Part shown: positions 8,163-16,021 of the stretch, one piece after another
Layout of the letters: each line of letters starts with the position of its first letter
Position numbering within the stretch: position 1 is the first letter of the stretch
Source: Goekera deserti
Lineage (GTDB): Bacteria; Actinomycetota; Actinomycetes; Mycobacteriales; Geodermatophilaceae
Reading direction: 5' to 3'
DNA length: 64,000 bases
Assembly: GCF_010685995.1 (NCBI RefSeq)
Contig: NZ_JAAGWK010000008.1
Span: forward strand, 62,001 to 126,000
The notes under the pieces: generated by a model
The model's database searches: none
What the model was told of the DNA's origin: nothing
Seen by the model: only the letters and a program-made list of their open reading frames with translations
Translations under genes and position numbers: made by a program

Positions 8163-8351
8163 CACCCGGCCACTTCCGCGGAAACGGCCGCTCCCCGACC
8201 AGGCCCGACCCTGCCCACCCGGCCACTTCCGCGGAAACGGCCGCTCCTCGACCAGGCCCGACCCTCACCACCCGGCCACTTCCGCGGAAAGGGCCGCTCC
8301 TCGACCAGGCCCGACCCTCACCACCCGGCCACTTCCGCGGAAAGGGCCGCT
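8163..8351. repeat. 53-bp tandem repeat, 3.5 copies, each with a TTCCGCGGAA palindrome
   Basis: The unit CACCCGGCCACTTCCGCGG... starts at 8163, 8216, 8269 and 8322, an exact 53-bp period; the fourth copy is partial. Units differ by only a few bases (AAACGG or AAAGGG after the palindrome). Every unit has the perfect 10-bp palindrome TTCCGCGGAA. The array fills the intergenic space between the unknown protein and a small acidic ORF. 53 bp is close to five helical turns, so all palindromes face the same side of the DNA. Confidence 0.95.
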
Positions 8352-8422
8352 TGTCGGGTGGGGTTCGCCCGGGCGCGGGTGGGGCATCCTGGAGAGGATC
8401 GACGACGACCGAGGAGACCTGA

Positions 8423-8584
8423 GTGAGCAGCACCCCGCCCGACACCGAGCCCGCCGGCGGCCCGCTGCACGACCCGGACGCTCAGCTGCACGTGCACCCC
8501 GGCCCGCGCGACGAGGGCGGCGACGGCGGCATGGCCACCCGCGAGCTCGCCGAGCACCGGACGGACGACGACACCAGCGCGTGA
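8423..8584 (+). CDS. Small acidic protein of unknown function
   Basis: 53 aa from GTG at 8423 with GAGGAGACC as ribosome binding site. It begins VSSTPPDTEPAGGPLHDPDA and is rich in Asp, Glu, Gly and His (LHVHPGPRDEGGDGG), with a helix-prone end (MATRELAEHRTDDD). Its TGA overlaps the GTG start of the YihY gene (GTGA), so the two are translationally coupled. No family recognised. The good ribosome binding site and the overlap are the main support. Confidence 0.65.
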   Translation: MSSTPPDTEPAGGPLHDPDAQLHVHPGPRDEGGDGGMATRELAEHRTDDDTSA

Positions 8585-9468
8585 GCACCCTGCGCGGGCG
8601 GACGCCGGAGCAGGCGCCCCCGGCAGCAACCCGCCCGCCACCCTGGCGCGGGGTGCGCGTGGAGGTCCGCGGCCTGCTCGACGGCGTCCGGCGCCGGCTG
8701 GTGGGCCGCGACCTGGCCCTCATCGGCGCCGGGCTCACCTTCTACGCGGGGATCGCCGTCGTCCCGTTGCTGGCGGTGGCGTTCGCGCTCACCGCCCGGG
8801 TGACCTCCACCGACCAGGTCCGGGCGCTGACCGACCGGCTGGCCGGCGTGCTCCCGGACGACATCGGTGCCCCAGACGCGCTGACCCGGCTCGCCCAGGC
8901 CGGGGTGGAGCTGGACTGGCTGCGGATCGTGCTGGCCCTCTTCCCGATGTCGTTCTACGGCGAGGGGCTGCGGCGGGCGCTGCTGCGGTTCACCGACCAC
9001 CGCGACACCCTCACCGGCTGGCGCGGGCGGCTGCTGATCCTGCCGCTGGTGCTGCTCACGCCGTTCCTGCTGTACCCGCTGCTGCTGGTCGGCGGGCAGC
9101 TGGCCGACCTCGCGGGGGGCGAGGGGTTCGCCTACGGTCTGGCCGGCGTGGCCGTCGGCTACTACAGCGTGCTGGCCGCGCTGACCCTGCCGCTGGTGTG
9201 GGGGTTCCGGGTGGTCGCACCCGAGCGGCTGCGCTGGCGCGCGGTCGTGCCGGGGGCGCTGTTCACCGCGGCCTGCCTGAGCGGGTTCCTGCAGGGCTTC
9301 GTGCTGTTCCTGGACCTGCCGCTGGACATCGGTGCGCCGTTCGGCGGGCTCACCGTGGTGGGCGGCGTCGTCGCCGTGGGGCTGTGGCTGTTCCTGCTGC
9401 ACCTGGTGGTCATCGCCGGCTGGCTGACCACCCAGGCGCTGCACGACCGGCTCGCGCCGTCCGGCTGA
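8581..9468 (+). CDS. YihY/virulence factor BrkB family membrane protein
   Basis: 295 aa from a GTG overlapping the stop of the upstream small ORF. About six membrane segments can be seen: ALIGAGLTFYAGIAVVPLLA (residues ~43-62), LRIVLALFPMSFYG, LLILPLVLLTPFLLYPLLLV, YGLAGVAVGYYSVLAALTLP, FTAACLSGFLQGFVLFLDL and VVGGVVAVGLWLFLLHLVV. FYAGIAVVPLL and WRAVVPGALFTA are hallmarks of the YihY/UPF0761 family. The molecular role of the family is unsettled. It is convergent to the PPK2 gene. Confidence 0.9.
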   Translation: MSTLRGRTPEQAPPAATRPPPWRGVRVEVRGLLDGVRRRLVGRDLALIGAGLTFYAGIAVVPLLAVAFALTARVTSTDQVRALTDRLAGVLPDDIGAPDALTRLAQAGVELDWLRIVLALFPMSFYGEGLRRALLRFTDHRDTLTGWRGRLLILPLVLLTPFLLYPLLLVGGQLADLAGGEGFAYGLAGVAVGYYSVLAALTLPLVWGFRVVAPERLRWRAVVPGALFTAACLSGFLQGFVLFLDLPLDIGAPFGGLTVVGGVVAVGLWLFLLHLVVIAGWLTTQALHDRLAPSG

Positions 9469-9502
9469 GCCCGCCGGGTATGCCGCCGTCCCGGCGCGCA
9501 GG

Positions 9503-10354
9503 TCAGTGGCTGTTGCCCTCGTCGAGCAGGCGCAGCCGCTGCTCCTCGACGTCGTAGGTCGGCTCGGGCAGCCGCGGGTCCAGGTCCTCCAGGGTCTCCC
9601 GCAGGATCCGCCCGATCGCCCAGTTGCGGTACCACTTGCGGTCGCTGGGGATCACGTACCAGGGGGCGACGTCGGTGTTGGTGCGTTCGACCGCCGTCTC
9701 GTAGGCGCGCTGGTACTCCGGCCACAGCGCCCGCTCGTCGATGTCGCCGGGCTCGAACTTCCACTGCTTGGCGTGGTCGTCCAGCCGGGCGAGCAGCCGC
9801 TCCTTCTGCTCCCAGTGCGAGATGTGCAGGAAGCACTTCACGATCGTCACGCCCGCGTCGGTCTGCTGCTGCTCGAAGCGGTTGATCTCGGCGTAACGCT
9901 TCTCGATCACCTCCGGCGCGGCGAGGGCGCGCACCCGGCCGATCAGCACGTCCTCGTAGTGCGAGCGGTCGAAGACGCCGAGCATCCCGGGCTCCGGTAC
10001 CTGGCGCCGGACCCGCCACAGGAAGTGGTGCCGCAGCTCGGCCTCGGTGGGCTTCTTGAAGCCCGCGATGCTGACGCCCTGCGGGTTCACCGCACCGACG
10101 ACGTGCCGGATGACGCCGCCCTTGCCGCTGGTGTCCATGCCCTGCAGCACGAGCAGCACCCGGCGCCGGCCGCCACGGAAGCCCTCGGCGTAGAGCCGTT
10201 CCTGCAGGGTGGCCAACTGCTCGCCGTCGGCGACCATCGCCGCACGGGTGGCGTCCTTGTCCCCGGGGGCGTGCGGCTTGCCGCGGGGGTCGAGGTCGGT
10301 CAGCGAGACGGGGCCGGTCGGCGCCCGCAGGAGTTCACGCAGGGAGGCGGCCAT
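9503..10354 (-). CDS. Polyphosphate kinase 2 (PPK2) family protein
   Basis: 283 aa from ATG at 10354. The P-loop is LQGMDTSGKGG (residues ~68-78) and the Walker B-type motif is GVFDRSHYEDVLIGRV, both diagnostic of PPK2 enzymes, which move phosphate between polyphosphate and nucleoside mono- or diphosphates. NPQGVSIAGFKKPT and DRKWYRNWAI are also conserved in the family. The single kinase domain makes it a one-domain PPK2; class (ADP versus AMP substrate) cannot be fixed by eye. It stands alone, convergent with YihY. Confidence 0.93.
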   Translation of the reverse strand: MAASLRELLRAPTGPVSLTDLDPRGKPHAPGDKDATRAAMVADGEQLATLQERLYAEGFRGGRRRVLLVLQGMDTSGKGGVIRHVVGAVNPQGVSIAGFKKPTEAELRHHFLWRVRRQVPEPGMLGVFDRSHYEDVLIGRVRALAAPEVIEKRYAEINRFEQQQTDAGVTIVKCFLHISHWEQKERLLARLDDHAKQWKFEPGDIDERALWPEYQRAYETAVERTNTDVAPWYVIPSDRKWYRNWAIGRILRETLEDLDPRLPEPTYDVEEQRLRLLDEGNSH

Positions 10355-10400
10355 CCACAGAGGGTAGGCGGGTGATCAGCAGCGGTGTCCGCCTGGCCGG

Positions 10401-10658
10401 TCACCGGTCGGCCGCCGGCCCACCGGACGCTGCCGGCAGCACCGCCGCCAGCGCCACGTCCCCTGCGGCCAGCACTGCGAAGAGCACCCCGGACGCCGTG
10501 CCGGACAGCGCACCGAGGGCCAGCGCCGCCCCGCCGAACACCAGCACCTGGACGACGGCGCGCGCACCGGCCGACGCGCGGGCGGCCCGCGGTGCGGCGA
10601 AGAGCCCCCACAGCACCGCGGCCGCCAGCGGCAGCCCGGCCGCGAGCAGCACCCGCAC
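10401..10658 (-). pseudogene. YrdB/DUF2568 family membrane protein, N-terminally truncated
   Basis: The open frame from a GTG at 10658 gives 85 aa with three hydrophobic stretches: LLAAGLPLAAAVLWGLFAAP, VVQVLVFGGAALALGAL and VLFAVLAAGDVALAAVLP. This matches residues ~35-115 of DUF2568/YrdB proteins (the conserved WG.F.APRA and VVFG.AALAL), but the first transmembrane segment and its start codon are absent. The lost end coincides with the palindromic repeat cluster at 10674-10757, so a repeat-linked rearrangement probably broke the gene. Confidence 0.55.
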
Positions 10659-10673
10659 CGGAGTGGCCGGCCT

Positions 10674-10757
10674 GCTCCTGCGGTGTCCCGTCCGCTCCTG
10701 CGGTGCTGCAGCACCGCAGGAGCAGGAGCAGTACCGCAGGAGCAAGACCGCAGGAGC
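10674..10757. repeat. Cluster of five GCTCCTGCGGT repeats including a perfect 30-bp palindrome
   Basis: The 11-mer GCTCCTGCGGT is found directly at 10674 and 10694 and inverted at 10713-10723, 10733-10743 and 10747-10757. The middle two make a perfect palindrome over 10694-10723 with the arm GCTCCTGCGGTGCTG. It sits at the broken end of the YrdB-like gene. Confidence 0.95.
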
Positions 10758-10886
10758 GGAGGGCTCACCACGAGAACCAGGGGCTGCACCACCGGGGCGC
10801 GGGCAGCCCACGCCAGGGGGTCGAGGTCGACCAGGTCGAACCGTGGCGTAGTCGGCGCAGGGCCCGATGTGGCAGGGGTCGCCGGC

Positions 10887-11819
10887 TCATCGGGCGGGGG
10901 TCCGTGCCGGGCCGGTCGTCCGCGTCCTCCACCAGACGACGGCGGTGATGAGGACGAACGCCGCGCTGGGGACGAGGAGCGCCGCCGACCCGGTCGCCTC
11001 TGCCCGACTGCTCAGCGCCCCGCCGACATCGACGTGCAGGGTCGTGGCGAGGACGAGGGCGGTGACGTTGTAGACGGCGTGCAGGACGACGGCCGTCTCC
11101 AGCCCACCGGTGCGCCAGGTGATGATCGCCATCGACCCGAACAGCACGAGGTAGGAGGTGAGGATGGAGGGGTCGAGCGAGCCGTGGACGAGGGAGAAGA
11201 AGACGGTCGTGACCACCACCCCGAGGACCGCGCCAGAACGCGCGCCGCGGGTCCAGCCGCCGACGACCCGGAACATCAACCCGCGGAGCCCGTACTCCTC
11301 ACCGGCCGCTGCCAGCGGTGTCAGCAGCATCCCGATCACGAAGGACGCGACGAGGTCGACCGTCGTCCACGGGACGCTCTCGCCGGGCTCCAGCAGGGAC
11401 GCGACCGACATCGCGACGAGCACGAGCGGACCGTAGGTGAGCAGCGCCCGGGCGAACAGGTCGTACCGGAAGCGTCCGGCCACGGAGTGCAGCGAGCGGC
11501 CGGGCACTCCGTAGAGCAGGCGCTGGACCAGCATGCACCAGGGGATGAGCACGGCGAGGGAGAGTGCACCGGCGGCCTGCTGCAGCGGCGTGGAGCCGGT
11601 GCGCCCGAGCACCTGGGTGTCGATGAGGTCGGCGCCGAGCAGGAACAGCTGTGCGGAGCCGACGAGCCCGGCGAGCAGCAGCACGATGGCGAGGACGCCG
11701 CGCCCGACGCGGCGTCCGTCCCCGGCGTACACGCGGTGGTACTCGACCGCGGCGGGCACGTGGGCCAGGGGTGTCGGGTCGTCGAGCTGGGGGACCAGGT
11801 AGTCGGTGGCGTGGGACAT
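10887..11819 (-). CDS. CPBP family intramembrane metalloprotease (CAAX protease-like)
   Basis: 310 aa from ATG at 11819, preceded by GAGAGGAACCC. It has about eight hydrophobic segments. The protease signature is complete: EE with R in AAAGEEYGLRGLMF, FFSLVHG as the FxxxH-type motif, and HAVYN as the H-x3-N motif. Members cleave or modify membrane proteins, or act in bacteriocin self-immunity. It is separated by 17 bp from the next gene on the same strand (11837-12487), so both are likely one transcript under the TetR gene that diverges from them. Confidence 0.9.
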   Translation of the reverse strand: MSHATDYLVPQLDDPTPLAHVPAAVEYHRVYAGDGRRVGRGVLAIVLLLAGLVGSAQLFLLGADLIDTQVLGRTGSTPLQQAAGALSLAVLIPWCMLVQRLLYGVPGRSLHSVAGRFRYDLFARALLTYGPLVLVAMSVASLLEPGESVPWTTVDLVASFVIGMLLTPLAAAGEEYGLRGLMFRVVGGWTRGARSGAVLGVVVTTVFFSLVHGSLDPSILTSYLVLFGSMAIITWRTGGLETAVVLHAVYNVTALVLATTLHVDVGGALSSRAEATGSAALLVPSAAFVLITAVVWWRTRTTGPARTPAR

Positions 11820-11836
11820 GGGTTCCTCTCTGGGGG

Positions 11837-12487
11837 TCAGCTGGCGAGGTCGTCGAGCCAGCTCGACCGCATCCGGAGCGCGCGTTCGGTGCTGCCGATG
11901 ACCGCGGCGATCGCGATGAGCACGCTGGCCGCAGGTGGGAGCCGGACGGGCGAGGTGAAGGTCCCGATCGAGTCGGCGATCGGTGGGGCCTGGGAGACCG
12001 CCTGGAGGAGCTGCGGGACGGTCACGCACAGTCCGGCGATGACGAGACCTGCCGAGACCAGACCGATGAGCCCGCTGAGGCGGGGACGCGTGCGGTGCAG
12101 CTGGGCGCGGCGCCCCTCGGCGGAGGAGGGATCGGGGGCGAGCTGGGTCTCTCCACCGTCGGCGCGCACGTGGTGGCACCGGCGCAGCCCGAAGGTGCCG
12201 ACGGCGACCTCGATGTGGCCGCCGGCCACGGGGAAGCGGGCGGGCAACGTGGAGTGGGCGAGCAGCGCACCGTCGAGGTACAGCCGGGCACGCACCGCCC
12301 CGTCACTGCCGTCCCCCGCCCGGCGGACGTCGACCGCGTAGGTGGCCGAGCTGCCATCAGGTGCGCGCAGCGTGAGCGTGCGCAGCGACCTGCCGAACAG
12401 CTGCCACCAGCGGAAGCGTGGCAGCGGCTCACCGGCTCCCGGGCGTACCCGCCGTGCGGCGAGACGGTCCCGCCAGCCATCGGTCAT
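11837..12487 (-). CDS. Hypothetical membrane protein
   Basis: 216 aa from ATG at 12487. The first ~115 residues are soluble and beta-rich (RTLTLRAPDGSSATYAVDVRR, RARLYLDGALLAHSTLPARFPVAGGHIEVAVGTFGLRRCHHV). Two transmembrane segments follow: LIGLVSAGLVIAGLCVTVPQ (~150) and ASVLIAIAAVIGSTERAL near the C-terminus. I do not recognise the family. It is the first gene of a two-gene unit with the CPBP protease and is divergent from a TetR repressor with an operator-like palindrome between them, which suggests induction by whatever ligand the repressor senses. Confidence 0.75.
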   Translation of the reverse strand: MTDGWRDRLAARRVRPGAGEPLPRFRWWQLFGRSLRTLTLRAPDGSSATYAVDVRRAGDGSDGAVRARLYLDGALLAHSTLPARFPVAGGHIEVAVGTFGLRRCHHVRADGGETQLAPDPSSAEGRRAQLHRTRPRLSGLIGLVSAGLVIAGLCVTVPQLLQAVSQAPPIADSIGTFTSPVRLPPAASVLIAIAAVIGSTERALRMRSSWLDDLAS

Positions 12488-12514
12488 CGTCGTGCTCCCC
12501 GCCGACCCGGTGCT

Positions 12515-12531
12515 CTATTACACTGTGATAG
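12515..12531. promoter_or_regulatory. Operator-like imperfect palindrome between TetR gene and divergent membrane-protein operon
   Basis: CTATTACACTGTGATAG: outer half-sites CTAT and ATAG and the inner ACA/TGT are symmetric, with two mismatched pairs around the middle. It lies in a conspicuously AT-rich island of an otherwise GC-rich region, 28 bp from the start codon of the leftward gene and 56 bp from that of the TetR gene. This is the usual place for a TetR operator and probably also holds the promoter -10 elements. Confidence 0.6.
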
Positions 12532-12586
12532 TCGCATGAGCGAACGCTAGCACGCTGTGACAGAAACGGACCACCAGGAGGACGGC

Positions 12587-13213
12587 ATGACCGCTCGGTC
12601 GGAGACACCGGGAACGCGGGACAAGATCCTGATCGCCGCGGCGACGATGCTCGGCGAGGACCCCACGGCACGCCTGAGCGTTCGAGCGGTCGCGGCCCGA
12701 GCGCAGGTCAGCACCGGGTCGTTGCGGCACTTCTTCCCCACCCAGCGAGCCCTGGTCGACACGGTGATCGCCGGGCTCTACGACGTCGACCTCCCCGACG
12801 ACCCGATCGACGACCGCACGAGGACGCCGAGCGAACGCCTGGTCGCGGGCCTGCAGCTGTTCCTCGCCCAGGTGGGCGCCGGCGACCAGGCGCGGCAGCA
12901 CTGGGGGGCGCTGTACGAGGCGTACGTCGCGTCCCCGCCCTCGGACGACGAAGCCGTCACCTACCTCGCGTTGGAGCGGTTGGGCCGACGGCGCATCGAA
13001 CGGTGGTTGACCGTCCTCGTCGACGAGGGCGCGATCGGACCGGGCGGGATCGAACAGCGGGCCCGGTTCCTGGCGACCGTGCTCGACGGCCTGGTGACCC
13101 GACGCGCCCTGCCCCCCGACGCCCTCCAGCTCGACGGCGAGACCGAGACGCTGCGCCTCGCAGTCCATGCCGTCACGACCGCCTGGACCGTTGCGCCGAC
13201 GCCAGGGGGATGA
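12587..13213 (+). CDS. TetR/AcrR family transcriptional regulator
   Basis: 208 aa from the ATG at 12587, chosen for the AGGAGG just upstream; a GTG at 12557 would add ten residues. The HTH occupies residues ~8-55 (TRDKILIAAATMLGEDPTAR, AVAARAQVSTGSLRHFFPTQRALV). The C-terminal domain (~75-200) is a typical all-helical ligand-binding region. It is divergent from the membrane protein/CPBP pair and most likely represses that operon and itself through the palindrome at 12515-12531. The ligand is unknown. Confidence 0.88.
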   Translation: MTARSETPGTRDKILIAAATMLGEDPTARLSVRAVAARAQVSTGSLRHFFPTQRALVDTVIAGLYDVDLPDDPIDDRTRTPSERLVAGLQLFLAQVGAGDQARQHWGALYEAYVASPPSDDEAVTYLALERLGRRRIERWLTVLVDEGAIGPGGIEQRARFLATVLDGLVTRRALPPDALQLDGETETLRLAVHAVTTAWTVAPTPGG

Positions 13214-13268
13214 CCCTGGCGGGCCGTCGGGACACCGCGAGTGCCGCGGGGGACGGCACCCTCCGCGG
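13200..13268. terminator. Two hairpins between convergent tetR and helD
   Basis: GCCAGGG/CCCTGGC (13200-13219) overlaps the tetR stop codon. A second, nested hairpin with outer stem ACCGCG/CGCGGT (13233-13238 and 13263-13268) and inner stem GTGCC/GGCAC follows. Their place between two convergent genes suggests bidirectional termination. Confidence 0.55.
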
Positions 13269-13273
13269 TCCTC

Positions 13274-15352
13274 TCAACCGATGAGCACCTCGGGCAGGTC
13301 ACCGGCGTGCAGCACGACCAGGCTGCTCACCGCGCGGGTCAGCGCCACGTAGAGCCGGTGCAGCCCGCGCGGCTCGGCGGCGACCACGGCGGCGGGGTCG
13401 AGCAGCACCACGTGGTCGAACTCCAGGCCCTTGACCAGCGTGGCCGGCACGACCGCCAGCCGGGCCTGGGCGGACCCGTCGTCGGCCAGCGCGGCGACGT
13501 CCAGCCCGGCGGCGCGCAGCCGGGTGACCACGCCGGCCACCGCGTCGTCGGCGCAGACCACCCCGGTCGAGCCGGGGACGCCGGCGAGCCCGCGCACCAC
13601 GTCGACCAGGGCCGCGGCGGGGTCCGCGACGGCGCGCACCGACAGCGACCCGGGCTCCCGGCGCACCGCGGTCGCCGCGGCCAGCCCCGGGGCGATCACC
13701 GGCAGCAGCCGGTTGGCGAAGTCGAGCACCTCCCCGGGCACCCGGTACCCGCGGGTCAGCGGCCGGACGACGGTGTCCGGGCGGCCCAGCCCGGCGAGCG
13801 TCTGCGACCAGTCGGACGACGACCACGGGCTGGTGGCCTGCGCGACGTCGCCGAGCACGGTGAGCGAGCCCGCGGCCAGCCGGCGCGCCACCGCCCGGCA
13901 CTGCATGGGCGAGAGGTCCTGCGCCTCGTCCAGAACCACGTGCCCGTAGCCGGGGGTGCGCTCCAGCAGCCCGGCCACCTCGTCGACCAGCACCGCGTCG
14001 GCCGCCGTCCAGCGGGCGGCGCGCACCGAGCGCGGCGGCGTCGACCAGTGCAGCAGGGCTTGCTCGTCGTCGGTCAGCACGCCGCGGGCGGCCCGGGCCA
14101 GCCGGTCGGCGTCGGTGAACAGGGCGGCGACCAGGCCGGGAGCGTCCCAGGAGGGCCAGCCCGAGTCGCAGAACGCCCGCACCTCCGGGCTGCGGGCGCA
14201 GCGGCGGGTCTCGGCGTCGGTGGGGGCACCGCCGCCCTCCTCCTTCTGCCGGCGGGCCTCCTGCGCCACGGCCATGGCCAGCCGCTCCCGGCCGGCGGCG
14301 TAGTGCAGCACCTGCTGGTCGGCCGCCGACCCCGTCTCCGGTGCCGTGCCGGCCCGGCGCAGGTCGTCGACGATGCGCACCAGCCGGTTCTCCGACACCC
14401 GGTACCGGCGCCCGGCCAGGGTCACCTGCAGCGAGTCGGCCGGCTTGGTGATGCCGCCCCAGAGCGCCCGGCGGAGCACCCCGGCCATCCGCGGGTCGCC
14501 CTTGAGGACGGCGACCTCGGGTGGGTCCTCGGCCCGCACCGGGACCCGGCCGGTCAGGTCGGCGACCGTGGCCTGGTCGACCTCGATCTCCCCGAGGGCC
14601 GGCAGCACCGCCTCGATGTAGCGCAGGAAGGCCCTGTTCGGCCCGACGACGAGCACGCCGGTGCGGGCCAGCTGGTCGCCGTGGGTGTAGAGCAGGTAGG
14701 CGGCGCGGTGCAGGCCCACGGCGGTCTTGCCGGTGCCCGGTGCCCCCTGCACGCAGATCGACCGGGTGAGCGGGGCGCGCACGATGTCGTCCTGGTCGGG
14801 CTGGATGGTGGCGACGATGTCGCGCATCGGCCCGCTGCGCGGCCGCTCGATCTCGGCCAGCAGCAACCCGCTGGGCCGGTCGGGGTCCGGGGCGTCGCCC
14901 TCGGCCAGCCGCTCGTCCTCGTAGCTGGTCAGCTCGCCGTCGGCGAAGCCGAAGCGCCGGCGGCGCGCCAGGTCCTGCGGGTCGGCGGCGCTGGCCTGGT
15001 AGAACGGCCGGCTCATCGGCGCCCGCCAGTCGATGACGACGGGGTCGCCGGCCGCGTCGCGCACGTGCCGCCGGCCGATGTGGAAGGTCTCGGGCCCCGC
15101 GGGGGCGCCCGGGACGGTGTCGGTGCGGCCGAAGAACGCCGGCACGCCGGTGTCCTCGGCCAGCGAGCGCAGCCGCTCGGCGCGGGCGGCGCCGAGCCGC
15201 TCGGAGGCCCATGCGTCCACCCCCGCGTCGACGACGGCGACGCTGGCGGTGCGCATCTGGGACAGGCAGTCGGCCGCGCGCGACAGGTGGGCGCGCTCGG
15301 CGGAGAGGACGGGATCGGGGACGGTGGTCTCGTGGTCCTGGAGGTGAGACAC
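13274..15352 (-). CDS. helD: HelD-like RNA polymerase-associated helicase (UvrD/Rep superfamily 1)
   Basis: 692 aa from a GTG at 15352. An N-terminal coiled coil (residues ~15-65) precedes a HelD-type head region (HIGRRHVRDAAGDPVVIDWRAPMSRPFYQA). Then come Walker A VQGAPGTGKTAVGLHRAAYLL (residues 201-221), motif II VVLDEAQDLSPMQ, and late motifs LVKGLEFDHVVLLDP and RLYVALTRA. The order and the IDWRAP motif are those of actinobacterial class II HelD, which removes stalled RNA polymerase from DNA; family proteins have also been linked to rifampicin tolerance. It is monocistronic. UvrD/PcrA proper is less likely because the 1B/2B insertions are replaced by the HelD-specific region. Confidence 0.88.
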   Translation of the reverse strand: MSHLQDHETTVPDPVLSAERAHLSRAADCLSQMRTASVAVVDAGVDAWASERLGAARAERLRSLAEDTGVPAFFGRTDTVPGAPAGPETFHIGRRHVRDAAGDPVVIDWRAPMSRPFYQASAADPQDLARRRRFGFADGELTSYEDERLAEGDAPDPDRPSGLLLAEIERPRSGPMRDIVATIQPDQDDIVRAPLTRSICVQGAPGTGKTAVGLHRAAYLLYTHGDQLARTGVLVVGPNRAFLRYIEAVLPALGEIEVDQATVADLTGRVPVRAEDPPEVAVLKGDPRMAGVLRRALWGGITKPADSLQVTLAGRRYRVSENRLVRIVDDLRRAGTAPETGSAADQQVLHYAAGRERLAMAVAQEARRQKEEGGGAPTDAETRRCARSPEVRAFCDSGWPSWDAPGLVAALFTDADRLARAARGVLTDDEQALLHWSTPPRSVRAARWTAADAVLVDEVAGLLERTPGYGHVVLDEAQDLSPMQCRAVARRLAAGSLTVLGDVAQATSPWSSSDWSQTLAGLGRPDTVVRPLTRGYRVPGEVLDFANRLLPVIAPGLAAATAVRREPGSLSVRAVADPAAALVDVVRGLAGVPGSTGVVCADDAVAGVVTRLRAAGLDVAALADDGSAQARLAVVPATLVKGLEFDHVVLLDPAAVVAAEPRGLHRLYVALTRAVSSLVVLHAGDLPEVLIG

Positions 15353-15403
15353 GGCCGGTGGACGCTACCCGCGTCGGGCCCCCGGCGACAGGTGCCCGAG
15401 CAA

Positions 15404-15841
15404 CTACGTCACCCCGTCCACCCAGCGGTGTCGAGACGTTCCCGCGGGAACGTCTCGACGCAGCCGAGGCAGCGCCGCGCCGACCCCGCGCAGGGGGTCA
15501 TCCGCGGTCAGCCACTCCCCGAGCACGGGCAGGTCGTCGTCCGAGCCGAGCAGGCACAGCACGCCCGGCTCCGCCCGGTCCCGCAGCCCGGCCAGCATCG
15601 CCGGCTCCGGGTCCACCGCCACCACACCGGCGCAGTGCCGACGGAGGGGGACGGCGAGCTGCCCGGTCCCGCACCCGAGGTCGACGACGACGTCCTCGGC
15701 GCGCAACCGCAGCTCCCTGGCCAGCGAACGCGCCTGGTCGGCCGGGAGGTCGCGCCGGTGGCTGCGGTAGAGACGGGCGGTCTCCCCCGCGAAGTCGGCC
15801 GCCGCCCGGCCGCCGGGTCCGGCATCGCCCTGGGTGCTCAT
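15404..15841 (-). pseudogene. SAM-dependent methyltransferase, C-terminally truncated
   Basis: 145 aa from ATG at 15841. The SAM-binding core is clear: FAGETARLYRSHRRDLP, then VVDLGCGTGQLAVPLRRH (motif I), VVAVDPEPAMLAGLR (post I) and LLGSDDDLP. Family members run to about 230-270 aa; this one loses all sequence after motif III and ends instead in a stretch coded by the 30-bp palindrome at 15430-15459. The normal C-terminal half is nowhere nearby. It is therefore probably an inactive remnant, although the open frame itself has no stop codon. Confidence 0.6.
15430..15459. repeat. Perfect 30-bp palindrome at the broken end of the methyltransferase gene
   Basis: Left arm GTCGAGACGTTCCCG at 15430-15444 is followed with no loop by its exact complement at 15445-15459. 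It sits at the point where similarity of the neighbouring gene to methyltransferases stops. It is also between two genes transcribed leftward, so terminator activity is possible. Confidence 0.95.
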
Positions 15842-15881
15842 GGGGGTGAGCCAACCGGAGGGCCCCCGGTGCGTGGGGGCT

Positions 15882-15919
15882 CGTCCGCTCTCGGCGCAGG
15901 ACGTCCGCTCTCGGCGCAG
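15882..15919. repeat. 18-bp direct repeat with 20-bp spacing
   Basis: CGTCCGCTCTCGGCGCAG occurs at 15882-15899 and again at 15902-15919. It lies in the 180-bp gap between the divergent methyltransferase remnant and the small acidic protein gene; possible duplicated regulator site. Confidence 0.85.
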
Positions 15920-16021
15920 TCCACCCCCGGCGTCCGCCCAGGTGGCGACGTCCGTCACCTCCGGGGCATCGGCTCGGCCCTGCCTTGCGTGGACGACCGA
16001 TCGGCGGGTAGGCCTGCGGGC

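Noticed and set aside
8163-8351. CRISPR array
   Set aside because: The entire 53-bp unit is repeated, with no unique spacers, only 3.5 copies and no cas genes.
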